Position numbers and translations under genes: made by a program
DNA from: Bin55 sp965116055
GTDB taxonomy: Bacteria; Pseudomonadota; Gammaproteobacteria; Pseudomonadales; Azotimanducaceae
Reading direction: 5' to 3'
Assembly (NCBI GenBank): GCA_965116055.1
Contig: OZ220466.1
Location: 2,418,001-2,482,000, forward strand
DNA length: 64,000 bases
Part shown: in pieces, positions 18,348 to 26,492 of the stretch
Position numbering within the stretch: position 1 is the first letter of the stretch
Layout: each line of letters opens with the position of its first letter
The notes under the pieces: generated by a model
What the model was told of the DNA's origin: nothing
What the model saw: only the letters and a program-made list of their open reading frames with translations
Database searches by the model: none

Positions 18348-19586
18348 CTATTCTGTGCGCAACGCTTCGATCGGATCTTTATTCGCGGCGCTTCGCGCAG
18401 GATAAAAGCCAAAAAAGACACCGATCACGCCGGAAAACAATACCGACATGAGCAGCACCCACCATTGAAAGTAGATCGGCCAACCGGCGAAATAAGATGA
18501 ACCCGCGCTCACGCCAACCGCCAATAAGATACCCAAAATACCGCCCACGATACATAAAGCGATAGCCTCGACTAAAAACTGTTGCATGATGTCAGCGTTA
18601 CGGGCACCGACAGCCATCCGCAATCCAATCTCTCGCGTGCGCTCGGTCACTGACACGAGCATGATGTTCATGATGCCAATACCCCCCACCAGAAGAGACA
18701 CCGCAGCAATGACAGAAAGCAGTGAATTAAAGGTGTTTTGCTGTTCCAAGCGAGACTCGATCCATTCGGACATGTTGCTTACCGAAAACGCTTCTTGCTC
18801 CGGCTTGATGCGATGGCGTATGTTGAGCAGTTTCTTAATTTCTTCGCTGACATACTCCATGTCTTCTTCGTTTTCAACGGAGATATACATCTGATCGACT
18901 GCGTTACCAGCAACACCTTTTCGACCGAGCAATCGGGTTCGCGCAGCCTTCAACGGCACCAATAAAACGCTATCTTGATCAAATGACGTAGAACCTGGCG
19001 CCATCCCTTTCGACGTAAGCAACCCGACCACCGTAAACTGCACGTTTTGCACCCGAATCGATTGTCCTAATACCTGACCTTCGCCAAACAGTTCCGTCGC
19101 GGTGGTCGTGCCAATCAAGGCGACGCGCGACCCGCGGCTCAATTCGGACGGTTCGAATAACCTACCTTCGTTTACACCCCAATTGCGAACGACTAAGAAG
19201 TCGTCATCAATACCGTACACCGAGGAATTCCAGTTTCGATTGCCGACCACAATTTGGGCATAGCCGCGCATGACCGGGGCAGCGGCCAAAATTTCAGGAA
19301 TTTCTTGCTTGATCGCTTTGGCGTCGTCGGATGTTAATACAGCATTCGTACCGGCAGCCCCGGAAACGCCGGCGCGACTGCGCCAACTTCCTACGTAAAC
19401 GGACATGAGATTGCTACCCATCTCGCGCATTTGACGGTCTATCTCGTGTTGCGCTCCGGCCGTGACAGTCATCATGGTGATCACGCAAGCAACACCGATC
19501 ATGATCCCGAGAATCGTCAAAAAACTCCGCATTTTGTTAACGCGAATAGAGCTCCACGCCACGCGAAGTAACTCAAGTATGTCCAT
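18348..19586 (-). CDS. MacB-like ABC transporter permease
   Basis: Inner-membrane permease of 412 residues with the MacB topology. TM1 lies at ~20-42 (SFLTILGIMIGVACVITMM). A large periplasmic MacB_PCD domain follows (~45-280), then a C-terminal FtsX domain with three TMs and the conserved cytoplasmic motif VTERTREIGLRMAVGA, ending in GFYPARSAANKDPIEALR. Unlike E. coli MacB, the ATPase is a separate polypeptide. Such transporters work as mechanotransmitters: they drive export of substrates from the periplasm through an outer-membrane channel rather than across the inner membrane. It lies three bases after the ATPase gene. No TolC-like gene is present in the window. Confidence 0.92.
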   Translation of the reverse strand: MDILELLRVAWSSIRVNKMRSFLTILGIMIGVACVITMMTVTAGAQHEIDRQMREMGSNLMSVYVGSWRSRAGVSGAAGTNAVLTSDDAKAIKQEIPEILAAAPVMRGYAQIVVGNRNWNSSVYGIDDDFLVVRNWGVNEGRLFEPSELSRGSRVALIGTTTATELFGEGQVLGQSIRVQNVQFTVVGLLTSKGMAPGSTSFDQDSVLLVPLKAARTRLLGRKGVAGNAVDQMYISVENEEDMEYVSEEIKKLLNIRHRIKPEQEAFSVSNMSEWIESRLEQQNTFNSLLSVIAAVSLLVGGIGIMNIMLVSVTERTREIGLRMAVGARNADIMQQFLVEAIALCIVGGILGILLAVGVSAGSSYFAGWPIYFQWWVLLMSVLFSGVIGVFFGFYPARSAANKDPIEALRTE

Positions 19587-19589
19587 GCC

Positions 19590-20288
19590 TTAGGCCGCTT
19601 TTCTCTCTAATTGTTCAATGTGCGTGATCTTGCCATCAAGAAATCGAATCATTTGATGCGCATGCATCGCAATGCCATGCTCGTGCGTGACCAACACAAT
19701 CGTCAACCCCGCCTGATTCAATTCATCGAAAATACTCATGATTTCTTCGCCTGTATGAGTATCCAACGCGCCAGTCGGCTCATCGGCTAATAAGATGGAT
19801 GGCCCGTTGACTAATGCGCGCGCAATCGCGACTCGTTGTTGTTGACCACCAGACAGTTGCGTTGGGTGATGTCCAACACGATCTTTCAGGCCTACTCGTT
19901 CTAGCGCAGCAAATGCGCGTTCCCTACGTTCCTGGCGTTTAACGCCAGCATATAAGAGCGGTAACGCGACGTTGTCAAGCGCTGTAGTGCGACCGAGTAA
20001 GTTGAACTGTTGAAACACGAACCCGATCTTTTTATTCCGCACACCAGCCATGTTGCTCTTCGAAAGTCGACTGACTTCCTCGCCGTCGAGCCAAAGATCC
20101 CCCGTATCGGGTGTATCTAGGCAACCCACGATATTCATAAACGTCGATTTCCCGGAGCCCGATGGTCCCATCACAGCGGCGTAATTGCCTCGATTCAACG
20201 AGATCGTCACGCCATCAAGCGCATGTACTTCTTCATCACCTAAGACATACGTCTTACTGAGATCGTTACAACGGATAATCTCGCTCAT
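19590..20288 (-). CDS. MacB/LolD-like ABC transporter ATP-binding protein
   Basis: Cytosolic ATPase of 232 residues that powers the adjacent permease. Walker A (GPSGSGKST, ~42-50), Q-loop (FVFQQFNLL), signature LSGGQQQRVAIARAL, Walker B ILLADEPTGALD and H-loop VTHEH are intact. The sequence is of the MacB/LolD/FtsE branch (MNIVGCLDTPDTGDLWLDGEEV). It is flanked by two and three bases by the adaptor and permease genes, so translational coupling is likely. Confidence 0.95.
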   Translation of the reverse strand: MSEIIRCNDLSKTYVLGDEEVHALDGVTISLNRGNYAAVMGPSGSGKSTFMNIVGCLDTPDTGDLWLDGEEVSRLSKSNMAGVRNKKIGFVFQQFNLLGRTTALDNVALPLLYAGVKRQERRERAFAALERVGLKDRVGHHPTQLSGGQQQRVAIARALVNGPSILLADEPTGALDTHTGEEIMSIFDELNQAGLTIVLVTHEHGIAMHAHQMIRFLDGKITHIEQLERKAA

Positions 20289-20290
20289 GA

Positions 20291-21757
20291 TTAAGAGCTA
20301 ATACGTTTAGCCCGTACAATCACGAAATCGCCTTCCTCTAAACCCGACACGACCTCGGCAACGTTGTCGTCTTGTAGGCCAATTATGACCGATTTCTGTT
20401 CTTCTTCACCAGCCACATTACGTACGTACACCGTTCGTCGATTTCCGCCGCGCATGGCATTCAATTCTTCGAACTGTGCGCGTTGTGCCGGTTCAAGCAG
20501 TTCAGCGATTTCTTTATTCGCATCGTTGAGCAAATTAGTCATGCGTTGTCGCATATCAGTATTTGGCCGACCAGGTGGACCACCACTGGTAAATGCGGCC
20601 CGCAGGCCTTGCGAGAGAGCCTCATAAATCGACTCCACTTTCATCTTTTGCTCGGCGTTTAGTTTGAGCTGCTCGGCGAGTTGCTCTGCACGTTGCGCCG
20701 ACGACATCATGGCACTGCTACCTTGACGCCCGCCCCCGCTCCTCGTTGCGGGTTGTGTCCCCCGCGGCGCATAAGTCAGTGCGGAATTCGGTACAGTGAG
20801 CACATCCTCACGACGTCCGAGCACGATTTCAACGTTAGCCGTCATACCCGGAAACAGCGAAAGATCGTCATTGCGCGCTGTTACGATCACCTTGTAGGTA
20901 ACAACGCTCTGATTTTCGGCTGGCGATTTACGAATCTGCGTCACGCGCCCGCGAAATTCACGCTCTGGGTACGCATCAACCGTAAATCGAGATGGAAGAC
21001 CTTCGCTCAATCGACCTACATCCGCTTCGTCGACACTCGCTTCAACCTTCATTTCATGCAGATCATGAGCGATAACGAATAGCTCCGGAGCTGAAAAACT
21101 TGCAGCAACCGTTTGCCCAATTTCAACTGTACGATTTATCACGGTTCCAGAAATCGGCGCCCGAATGTAGGTTCGTTCTAAATCCAGATTACTTTGAGCA
21201 AGCGCAGCATTCGCTTGGGTCAAGCCCGCTTTCGCATTCGTTAAAGACGCCTTAGCAATCTCAACCGCTGCGAGCGCTTGATCAAGCGCGTTTTTATCGG
21301 TTTCAAGTTCGGAAACCGAAACATGCCCCTGAGTCGAGAGTTCCTCACGTCGAGATAGTTCGCGTTGCGCTCGGCGAAGATTGCTATTGGCCCGCATCAG
21401 TTCAGCATTGCGACTTTGAATGTTCGCAGTCGCTACTTCGAGATCCGCTTCGCGTTGCAAATGTCGTGCTTCAAATGTACGGGGGTCAATACGCGCGATG
21501 ATCTGCCCTTGCTCAACCGTATCGTTGAAATCGGCGATTAGTTCAGAAATCTGACCTGAAACCTCGGTCCCCACGACTACCGTGTTGACCGGTTCAATCA
21601 CACCCGTCGCATTGACGACGCTTTCGACATTACCGCGCTGGATCTGCTTTTCCTCAAACGCGAAACTGTCGCCGTTTTGGCGCATGGCATAGACCGTACC
21701 GCCAGCAATCGCTGCCAAGACGACAACGATAACAAGCGTCAGCCAAACCTTCCTCAT
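20291..21757 (-). CDS. MacA-like periplasmic adaptor (HlyD family) with a Spy/CpxP-like insertion
   Basis: Periplasmic adaptor of 488 residues, anchored by one N-terminal membrane helix (VWLTLVIVVVLAAIAGG, ~4-22). In order: biotinyl-lipoyl half (GQISELIADFNDTVEQGQIIARID), a long alpha-helical hairpin rich in Ala/Glu/Arg (~90-180), second lipoyl half (TYIRAPISGTVINRTVEIGQ), and a beta-barrel domain. Between the barrel and the final membrane-proximal domain, residues ~338-443 hold an extra helical segment with LTxxQ-like motifs (KLNAEQKMKVESIYEAL, LLEPAQRAQFEELNAM), as in Spy/CpxP chaperone-type proteins. This is not part of E. coli MacA. It starts the four-gene operon. The ATG at 21757 gives a normal signal anchor; an ATG at 21793 adds 12 residues. 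Neither has a good ribosome binding site. Confidence 0.88.
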   Translation of the reverse strand: MRKVWLTLVIVVVLAAIAGGTVYAMRQNGDSFAFEEKQIQRGNVESVVNATGVIEPVNTVVVGTEVSGQISELIADFNDTVEQGQIIARIDPRTFEARHLQREADLEVATANIQSRNAELMRANSNLRRAQRELSRREELSTQGHVSVSELETDKNALDQALAAVEIAKASLTNAKAGLTQANAALAQSNLDLERTYIRAPISGTVINRTVEIGQTVAASFSAPELFVIAHDLHEMKVEASVDEADVGRLSEGLPSRFTVDAYPEREFRGRVTQIRKSPAENQSVVTYKVIVTARNDDLSLFPGMTANVEIVLGRREDVLTVPNSALTYAPRGTQPATRSGGGRQGSSAMMSSAQRAEQLAEQLKLNAEQKMKVESIYEALSQGLRAAFTSGGPPGRPNTDMRQRMTNLLNDANKEIAELLEPAQRAQFEELNAMRGGNRRTVYVRNVAGEEEQKSVIIGLQDDNVAEVVSGLEEGDFVIVRAKRISS

Positions 21758-21873
21758 ATTGGATATATTGGCAAACCTGACTCTACCCTGCATTTTAGTA
21801 ATAGTTCGGCCATTTAAAATCCAATCACAGCATTTGTTTGCGATCCATCCACTATCGCTTATTCGGTTCTCTA

Positions 21874-23031
21874 ATGCGCTATCAGGTCATTTCCGCAGAT
21901 TGCCACATCGACTTTCCTTGGTTACCTGCAGACCTCTTTCAAAGCCGGTGCGACCCTAGGTTCCAAGAACGCATGCCTTACGTCGAAGAAACGCCTAAAG
22001 GACGCGTTTGGACATCTAAAAACGGTGCACGATTTGGACTGCAAAACGGTATGGGCTCTGCGGGTCGGCGTTACGTGCCCGGCGAGATTCATCGTGCCGA
22101 CCGCATGGCTGAACAGGGACTCTACGATGATGGCAAAAAAGGTATTCCACGACTCACCGATCCCGACTTACGACTTTTAGATCAAGCACGAGACGGTATT
22201 CAAGGCGAGGTGTTATACGGCGTGCTCGGCGCCGCAATGCGCTTACAAGACGAAGAAGCGAGCATCGAACTATTGCGCATCTACAACGAATGGTTGGCTG
22301 ATTTCTGCGATAGCCATCCCGATCGCTTCGCAGGCATTGCCAGCATCACTGGTTCGTCTATCGCAGCCGCTGTCACCGAGGTCGAACGCGTGGCAACTCG
22401 CGGTGCCGTGCGCGGTATTGAAGTATCAATTACCCATGACATGCTACCGCTCTTCCATCCGAACTGGGAACCGTTGTGGCAGGCTATTGAAGCGACAAGC
22501 CTACCTTTGCATTTCCATACGATCGGACCGAAGATGCATTACGACTATGACGCATTCGAGCCTTTACAACAACGCCAAGCTTTCGCGGTACACATCACCG
22601 GTTTTCAGCTCGCCATGGCAACCGTCATCATGGAAGTGATTTACGGCGGCGTACTTGAGTCCCACCCCAATCTTCAGGTTGTGATCGGTGAAGCAGGCAT
22701 AGGGTGGATCCCTTACTTACTCGAACACATGGACCTGGAGTGGCAGGATCAATTTGCGGATTTAACTTTGACCATGAAACCATCTGCGTACTGGCAGCGC
22801 CAGTGCTATGCGACCTATCAAAGCGATCCAGTAGGACTCCGCCTGCTCGATATCCTTGGCGAGAACAATGTCATGTGGGGGAGCGACTTTCCTCATCCTG
22901 ACGGCGTGTGGCCTGACTCGCAAGATTTTATCTCGCGCGAGTTTAAGCATGTGCCTGAAGCGACAAAACGCAAAGTCATTTGCGACAATGCCGCCCAGCT
23001 GTATGGATTTAACCATTACGCAGACAGCTAA
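21874..23031 (+). CDS. Amidohydrolase-family (amidohydrolase 2) metal-dependent hydrolase
   Basis: Predicted TIM-barrel hydrolase or decarboxylase of 385 residues from the ACMSD/amidohydrolase-2 branch. Metal-binding landmarks are ADCHID at the N-terminus, LHFHTIG in mid-protein, GEAGIGWIPYLLEHMD and the late acidic motif MWGSDFPHPDGVWP. The start at 21874 puts the DCHID strand at residues ~8-12, the usual place; an upstream ATG at 21838 is less likely. Substrate unknown. It is followed at 148 bases by a CoA-transferase gene on the same strand, suggesting a small catabolic cluster. Confidence 0.85.
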   Translation: MRYQVISADCHIDFPWLPADLFQSRCDPRFQERMPYVEETPKGRVWTSKNGARFGLQNGMGSAGRRYVPGEIHRADRMAEQGLYDDGKKGIPRLTDPDLRLLDQARDGIQGEVLYGVLGAAMRLQDEEASIELLRIYNEWLADFCDSHPDRFAGIASITGSSIAAAVTEVERVATRGAVRGIEVSITHDMLPLFHPNWEPLWQAIEATSLPLHFHTIGPKMHYDYDAFEPLQQRQAFAVHITGFQLAMATVIMEVIYGGVLESHPNLQVVIGEAGIGWIPYLLEHMDLEWQDQFADLTLTMKPSAYWQRQCYATYQSDPVGLRLLDILGENNVMWGSDFPHPDGVWPDSQDFISREFKHVPEATKRKVICDNAAQLYGFNHYADS

Positions 23032-23179
23032 ACGAGCGAATTAACTCGCTTGAAGAGCAGACTGGAAGACGGCGAATTCGCGATACGATCCGCCATCGTT
23101 CGCCGTAAGTTAGTCGTGGTTACCGACTTCCTTACTCCACCTTCATCCATGACCTACGTTTACAGACCGAGCAAAACCT

Positions 23180-24391
23180 ATGACTGATCTATTGGAAGGT
23201 GTCCACGTTTTGGACTTTACGCACGTTCACGCTGGTCCGCTTTGTACCTACCAATTAGCATTGATGGGTGCCTCAGTACTCAAAGTGGAATCGCTAGAAG
23301 GCGGTGATCAGATGCGGCAAATGGGCGCTCAGCTTGCGCCAGGGATGTCGCCCGGCTTTCTCGGCCAGAACGCAAACAAACGCTCCATCGCGCTTGACTT
23401 AAAGTGCGATGGTGGTCAACGCATCGTCAAGCAACTCATAGCGACTGCCGATGTCATCGTCGTCAACATGCGTCCTGGTACCCCGACCCGCTTAGGCATT
23501 GACTACGACAGCTGTATAGCGCGCAACCCTAAGTTGGTGTACTGCGCGATTTCCGGATACGGTCAAACAGGACCGGAAAGCGACCGCCTAGCAATGGACC
23601 ACTTGATGCAAGGCGAATCTGGCATGTTTTTGTCGACCGGTACGACTGATCAGCCAGTGCGCGTAGGTTTTGCAGTTGTCGATGCGAGTACGGCAATCAT
23701 CGCCTCCTCGGCAATCAATGCCGCGTTATTGCGTACCAGCCGCACCGGCAAAGGTGCATACCTTGATGTATCCATGCTTGAATGTGCCATGACGTTGATG
23801 GGGCTAAATTACTACGGATACTTTGCCACTGGCATCGTAAATCCGCGACCCGGACCAAATCCGCTTTCGAGCTTGGGCTCTTCCGGTACTTGGCCTTGTG
23901 CGGAAGGGACGCTATTGGTGAACGCGAACAATCAACGATTGTTTCAACGCATGGCCGAAGCGGTCGGACGTGCCGATTTAGCACACGACTCAAGATTCGA
24001 CTCGCTCGCAAAACTAAGTCGACACGGACTTGAATTACGAGAAATCTTCGGCAGACTATTCAAAGCCCAAACGGCGTCGCATTGGGACCGATTGCTACGT
24101 GACGCTGGCGTCCCGAGTGGCATTCTCAAGAGTCCTCCTGACGTTGTCGAACATCCGCAATTAGCCCATCGAAACACGATTGGCACGATTGACGGCGTGC
24201 CTGGATTGGACGATCCACTCCGCTTTCTAGGCGCAGGATTCCTACTTGATGGTAACGCTACGACGCCCCAATCCGCTCCGCCACGCTTGGGCGAGCACTC
24301 ACGCGAAGTATTAGTCGATCTCGGATACAGCATCGCTGAAATCAACGATTTATTCGAACAACGGATTGTGACTTGCCCAGACGGCGCGTAG
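23180..24391 (+). CDS. CaiB/BaiF-family (type III) CoA-transferase
   Basis: Predicted transferase of 403 residues, moving CoA between carboxylic acids in the cytosol. Typical blocks are LLEGVHVLDFTHVHAGPLCT at the N-terminus, GASVLKVES, NANKRSIALDLK, the CAISGYGQTGP motif and GKGAYLDVSML. The catalytic Asp of the family is probably in the segment VVDASTA. The C-terminal small domain (GVPSGILKSPPDVVEHPQL) is complete. The next gene starts 19 bases before this stop codon, so the two are translationally coupled. Partner acids unknown. Confidence 0.9.
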   Translation: MTDLLEGVHVLDFTHVHAGPLCTYQLALMGASVLKVESLEGGDQMRQMGAQLAPGMSPGFLGQNANKRSIALDLKCDGGQRIVKQLIATADVIVVNMRPGTPTRLGIDYDSCIARNPKLVYCAISGYGQTGPESDRLAMDHLMQGESGMFLSTGTTDQPVRVGFAVVDASTAIIASSAINAALLRTSRTGKGAYLDVSMLECAMTLMGLNYYGYFATGIVNPRPGPNPLSSLGSSGTWPCAEGTLLVNANNQRLFQRMAEAVGRADLAHDSRFDSLAKLSRHGLELREIFGRLFKAQTASHWDRLLRDAGVPSGILKSPPDVVEHPQLAHRNTIGTIDGVPGLDDPLRFLGAGFLLDGNATTPQSAPPRLGEHSREVLVDLGYSIAEINDLFEQRIVTCPDGA

Positions 24392-25839
24392 CGATTGTTG
24401 GCGGCGGGAACGCCGCATTGTGCGCTGCAATGAGTGCACGCGAGTGTGGCGCAGAGGTTGAACTGTTCGAACGGGCGCCATACGCATTGCGAGGCGGCAA
24501 TTCTCGATTTACCGCCGGTGCGATTCGGACAACCTACGAAAGTATTGACCAGCTGCGCGAACTTATGCCCGACCTCACCGAACAAGAAATTCAAGGTACG
24601 GAATTCGGAACCTATACCGACGCGGATTTTTACGACGATTTGGGTCGCGTCACGCAGTATCGCGTCGATCCGGCATTGGCTGAATTACTTGTAACGCAAA
24701 GCTTTCCAACGCTAAAGTGGTTACGTTCGCATGGAATACGCTTTCTCCCCTTGTACGGACGACAATCTTTCGAGGTAAACGGCAAGCGAAGATTTTGGGG
24801 AGGCCTTACCGTCGAAATATGGGGTGGCGGTGAAGGGCTTATCGACCGGCTGACGACCATTGCGACTAAGCTTGGCGTGAAGATCCACTACGCGTCCCGC
24901 GTGATGCAATTACATCGCCAAGACAGTCGGTACGCGCTTGAAGTTCAATCGCAAACATCTCAATTTTTCGATGCTGTCGTGCTCGCATGCGGCGGATTCG
25001 AGTCCAATGCCGCCATGCGAGCGCAATATTTAGGCCCAGATTGGGATTTAGCTAAAGTGCGAGGTACGAAGTTCAATACTGGTGACGGCATCCGTATGGC
25101 TCAATCCCTAGGTGCCGCCACCGCAGGGCATTGGTCTGGATGCCATGCGGTGGCGTGGGATCTAAACGCGCCTGCATTCGGGGATCTCGCTGTGGGTGAT
25201 GGCTTTCAAAAACACTCGTACCCATTCGGTATCGTGGTCAATGCCCATGGCGAACGCTTTATGGATGAAGGCGCGGACTTTCGCAACTACACATACGCGA
25301 AATATGGCCGAGAGATACTTCGCCAACCAAATCAGCTCGCATGGCAAGTTTTCGATTCAAAGATCACCCATTTGCTACGCGATGAATATCGCATTCGTGA
25401 AGTCACTAAAGTGAGCGCTGACACGATTGAGGAGTTAGGAAAACGCATGGGCGGCGTTGACGCTTCAAAGTTCGCTATATCCGTAAAAACTTACAACGCA
25501 GCTGTTGATGCTTCGGTACCCTTTAATCCAAGCGTCAAAGATGGCCGTAGAACAACTGGGCTAGCGATTGACAAGACAAACTGGGCAAACCGACTTGATA
25601 CGCCACCGTTCGAAGCCTACGGCATAACCTGCGGTATCACGTTTACATTCGGCGGTCTCGCCGTCAATGCGAACGCCGCAGCGATTAACGAAGAAGGCCA
25701 GGTCATTCAGGGTTTATACGTGGCTGGTGAATTAGTTGGCGGACTTTACTATCACAACTACCCAGGTGGCTCCGGCTTAATGGCCGGCGCCGTGTTCGGA
25801 CGAACCGCGGGTAAAAACGCTGCGATCAATGCATGCTAA
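24373..25839 (+). CDS. FAD-dependent oxidoreductase, fumarate reductase/tricarballylate dehydrogenase-like
   Basis: Predicted soluble flavoprotein of 488 residues in the succinate dehydrogenase/fumarate reductase flavoprotein superfamily, closest in pattern to TcuA-like tricarballylate dehydrogenases. The FAD-binding dinucleotide motif is at the very start (VAIVGGGNAALCAAMSA). RGGNSRFTAGAIR, a VLACGGFE second FAD-contact block and the C-terminal GLYVAGELVGGLYYHNYPGG are present. The start is a TTG at 24373, overlapping the CoA-transferase gene by 19 bases. It is needed to keep the Rossmann strand, and no ATG exists nearby in frame. Oxidation of an acid that the CoA-transferase or amidohydrolase also handles is a reasonable inference, not shown. 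Confidence 0.88.
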   Translation: MPRRRVAIVGGGNAALCAAMSARECGAEVELFERAPYALRGGNSRFTAGAIRTTYESIDQLRELMPDLTEQEIQGTEFGTYTDADFYDDLGRVTQYRVDPALAELLVTQSFPTLKWLRSHGIRFLPLYGRQSFEVNGKRRFWGGLTVEIWGGGEGLIDRLTTIATKLGVKIHYASRVMQLHRQDSRYALEVQSQTSQFFDAVVLACGGFESNAAMRAQYLGPDWDLAKVRGTKFNTGDGIRMAQSLGAATAGHWSGCHAVAWDLNAPAFGDLAVGDGFQKHSYPFGIVVNAHGERFMDEGADFRNYTYAKYGREILRQPNQLAWQVFDSKITHLLRDEYRIREVTKVSADTIEELGKRMGGVDASKFAISVKTYNAAVDASVPFNPSVKDGRRTTGLAIDKTNWANRLDTPPFEAYGITCGITFTFGGLAVNANAAAINEEGQVIQGLYVAGELVGGLYYHNYPGGSGLMAGAVFGRTAGKNAAINAC

Positions 25840-25968
25840 GAGAAATGGCCGAACCACGATCGACACGGCTAACGTTGCCTCAGTCATACGCAAGATATAT
25901 CGTTCTCTTTTGCAGGACGTAATGATTAGGTTAGTTGGTATGAGCTCAATGGCCTCTTCTCTTGTAAC

Positions 25969-26433
25969 GTGACGACTGACGAACGCGTGGATGTGGAACT
26001 AGATCGCGCGATTCGGATCTTGACGCCGCGCGAGCATTCGGTGCAAGAATTGCGTTGGAAGTTAGGAAAGCGTCATGTCAATAGTGAAACTATTGAAGCA
26101 GTGATTCGACGGCTGTTGGAACTAAATTACTTATCGGACGAGCGCTTCACGAAGACTTACGTTGAGGAACGCATAAACAAAGGGGATGGTCCAATCAAAA
26201 TACGCGCTAATCTGCAACGCCGAGGTATTGACCGGCATCTAATTAATGTCAGCGTCTCGTCAGATGATGAGTTTTGGCTGGCAAGAGCACAAGAAGCGTT
26301 AGTCAAACGATTCGACGCCCCGAATGCCCCCCTCTCTTTGGACGAGTGGAAGAGTCGCAACAATTTCTTAACCAGCCGTGGATTTACGACAAGCGTCGTG
26401 GTTAACGCATTAGGTCCATTCGTCAGAGAATAA
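25969..26433 (+). CDS. recX: Regulatory protein RecX
   Basis: Small modulator of RecA filaments, 154 residues, close to the usual ~150-160. It is built from three-helix repeats: RAIRILTPREHSVQELRWKL (module 1), RRLLELNYLSDERFTKTYVEER (module 2, the most conserved), then IRANLQRRGID and a C-terminal module (NFLTSRGFTTSVVVNAL). The start is GTG at 25969 with no clear ribosome binding site. recA, the usual neighbour, is not in the window. A separate promoter would be needed. Confidence 0.88.
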   Translation: MTTDERVDVELDRAIRILTPREHSVQELRWKLGKRHVNSETIEAVIRRLLELNYLSDERFTKTYVEERINKGDGPIKIRANLQRRGIDRHLINVSVSSDDEFWLARAQEALVKRFDAPNAPLSLDEWKSRNNFLTSRGFTTSVVVNALGPFVRE

Positions 26434-26443
26434 CCCTGCGCGA

Positions 26444-26492
26444 TGTCACATGTGACAGAAGGTTGTATTGCGCATTGACATCAATGCGCAAT
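26444..26492. terminator. Two palindromes between convergent recX and S9 peptidase genes
   Basis: First, TGTCACATGTGACA (26444-26457), a perfect 14-base palindrome. Second, ATTGCGCATTGA and its inverse around a CA centre (26467-26492), a perfect 12-base-pair stem whose right part contains the stop codon and final codons of the minus-strand peptidase gene. No T-run follows. The arrangement matches the one at 17720-17761. Confidence 0.55.
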
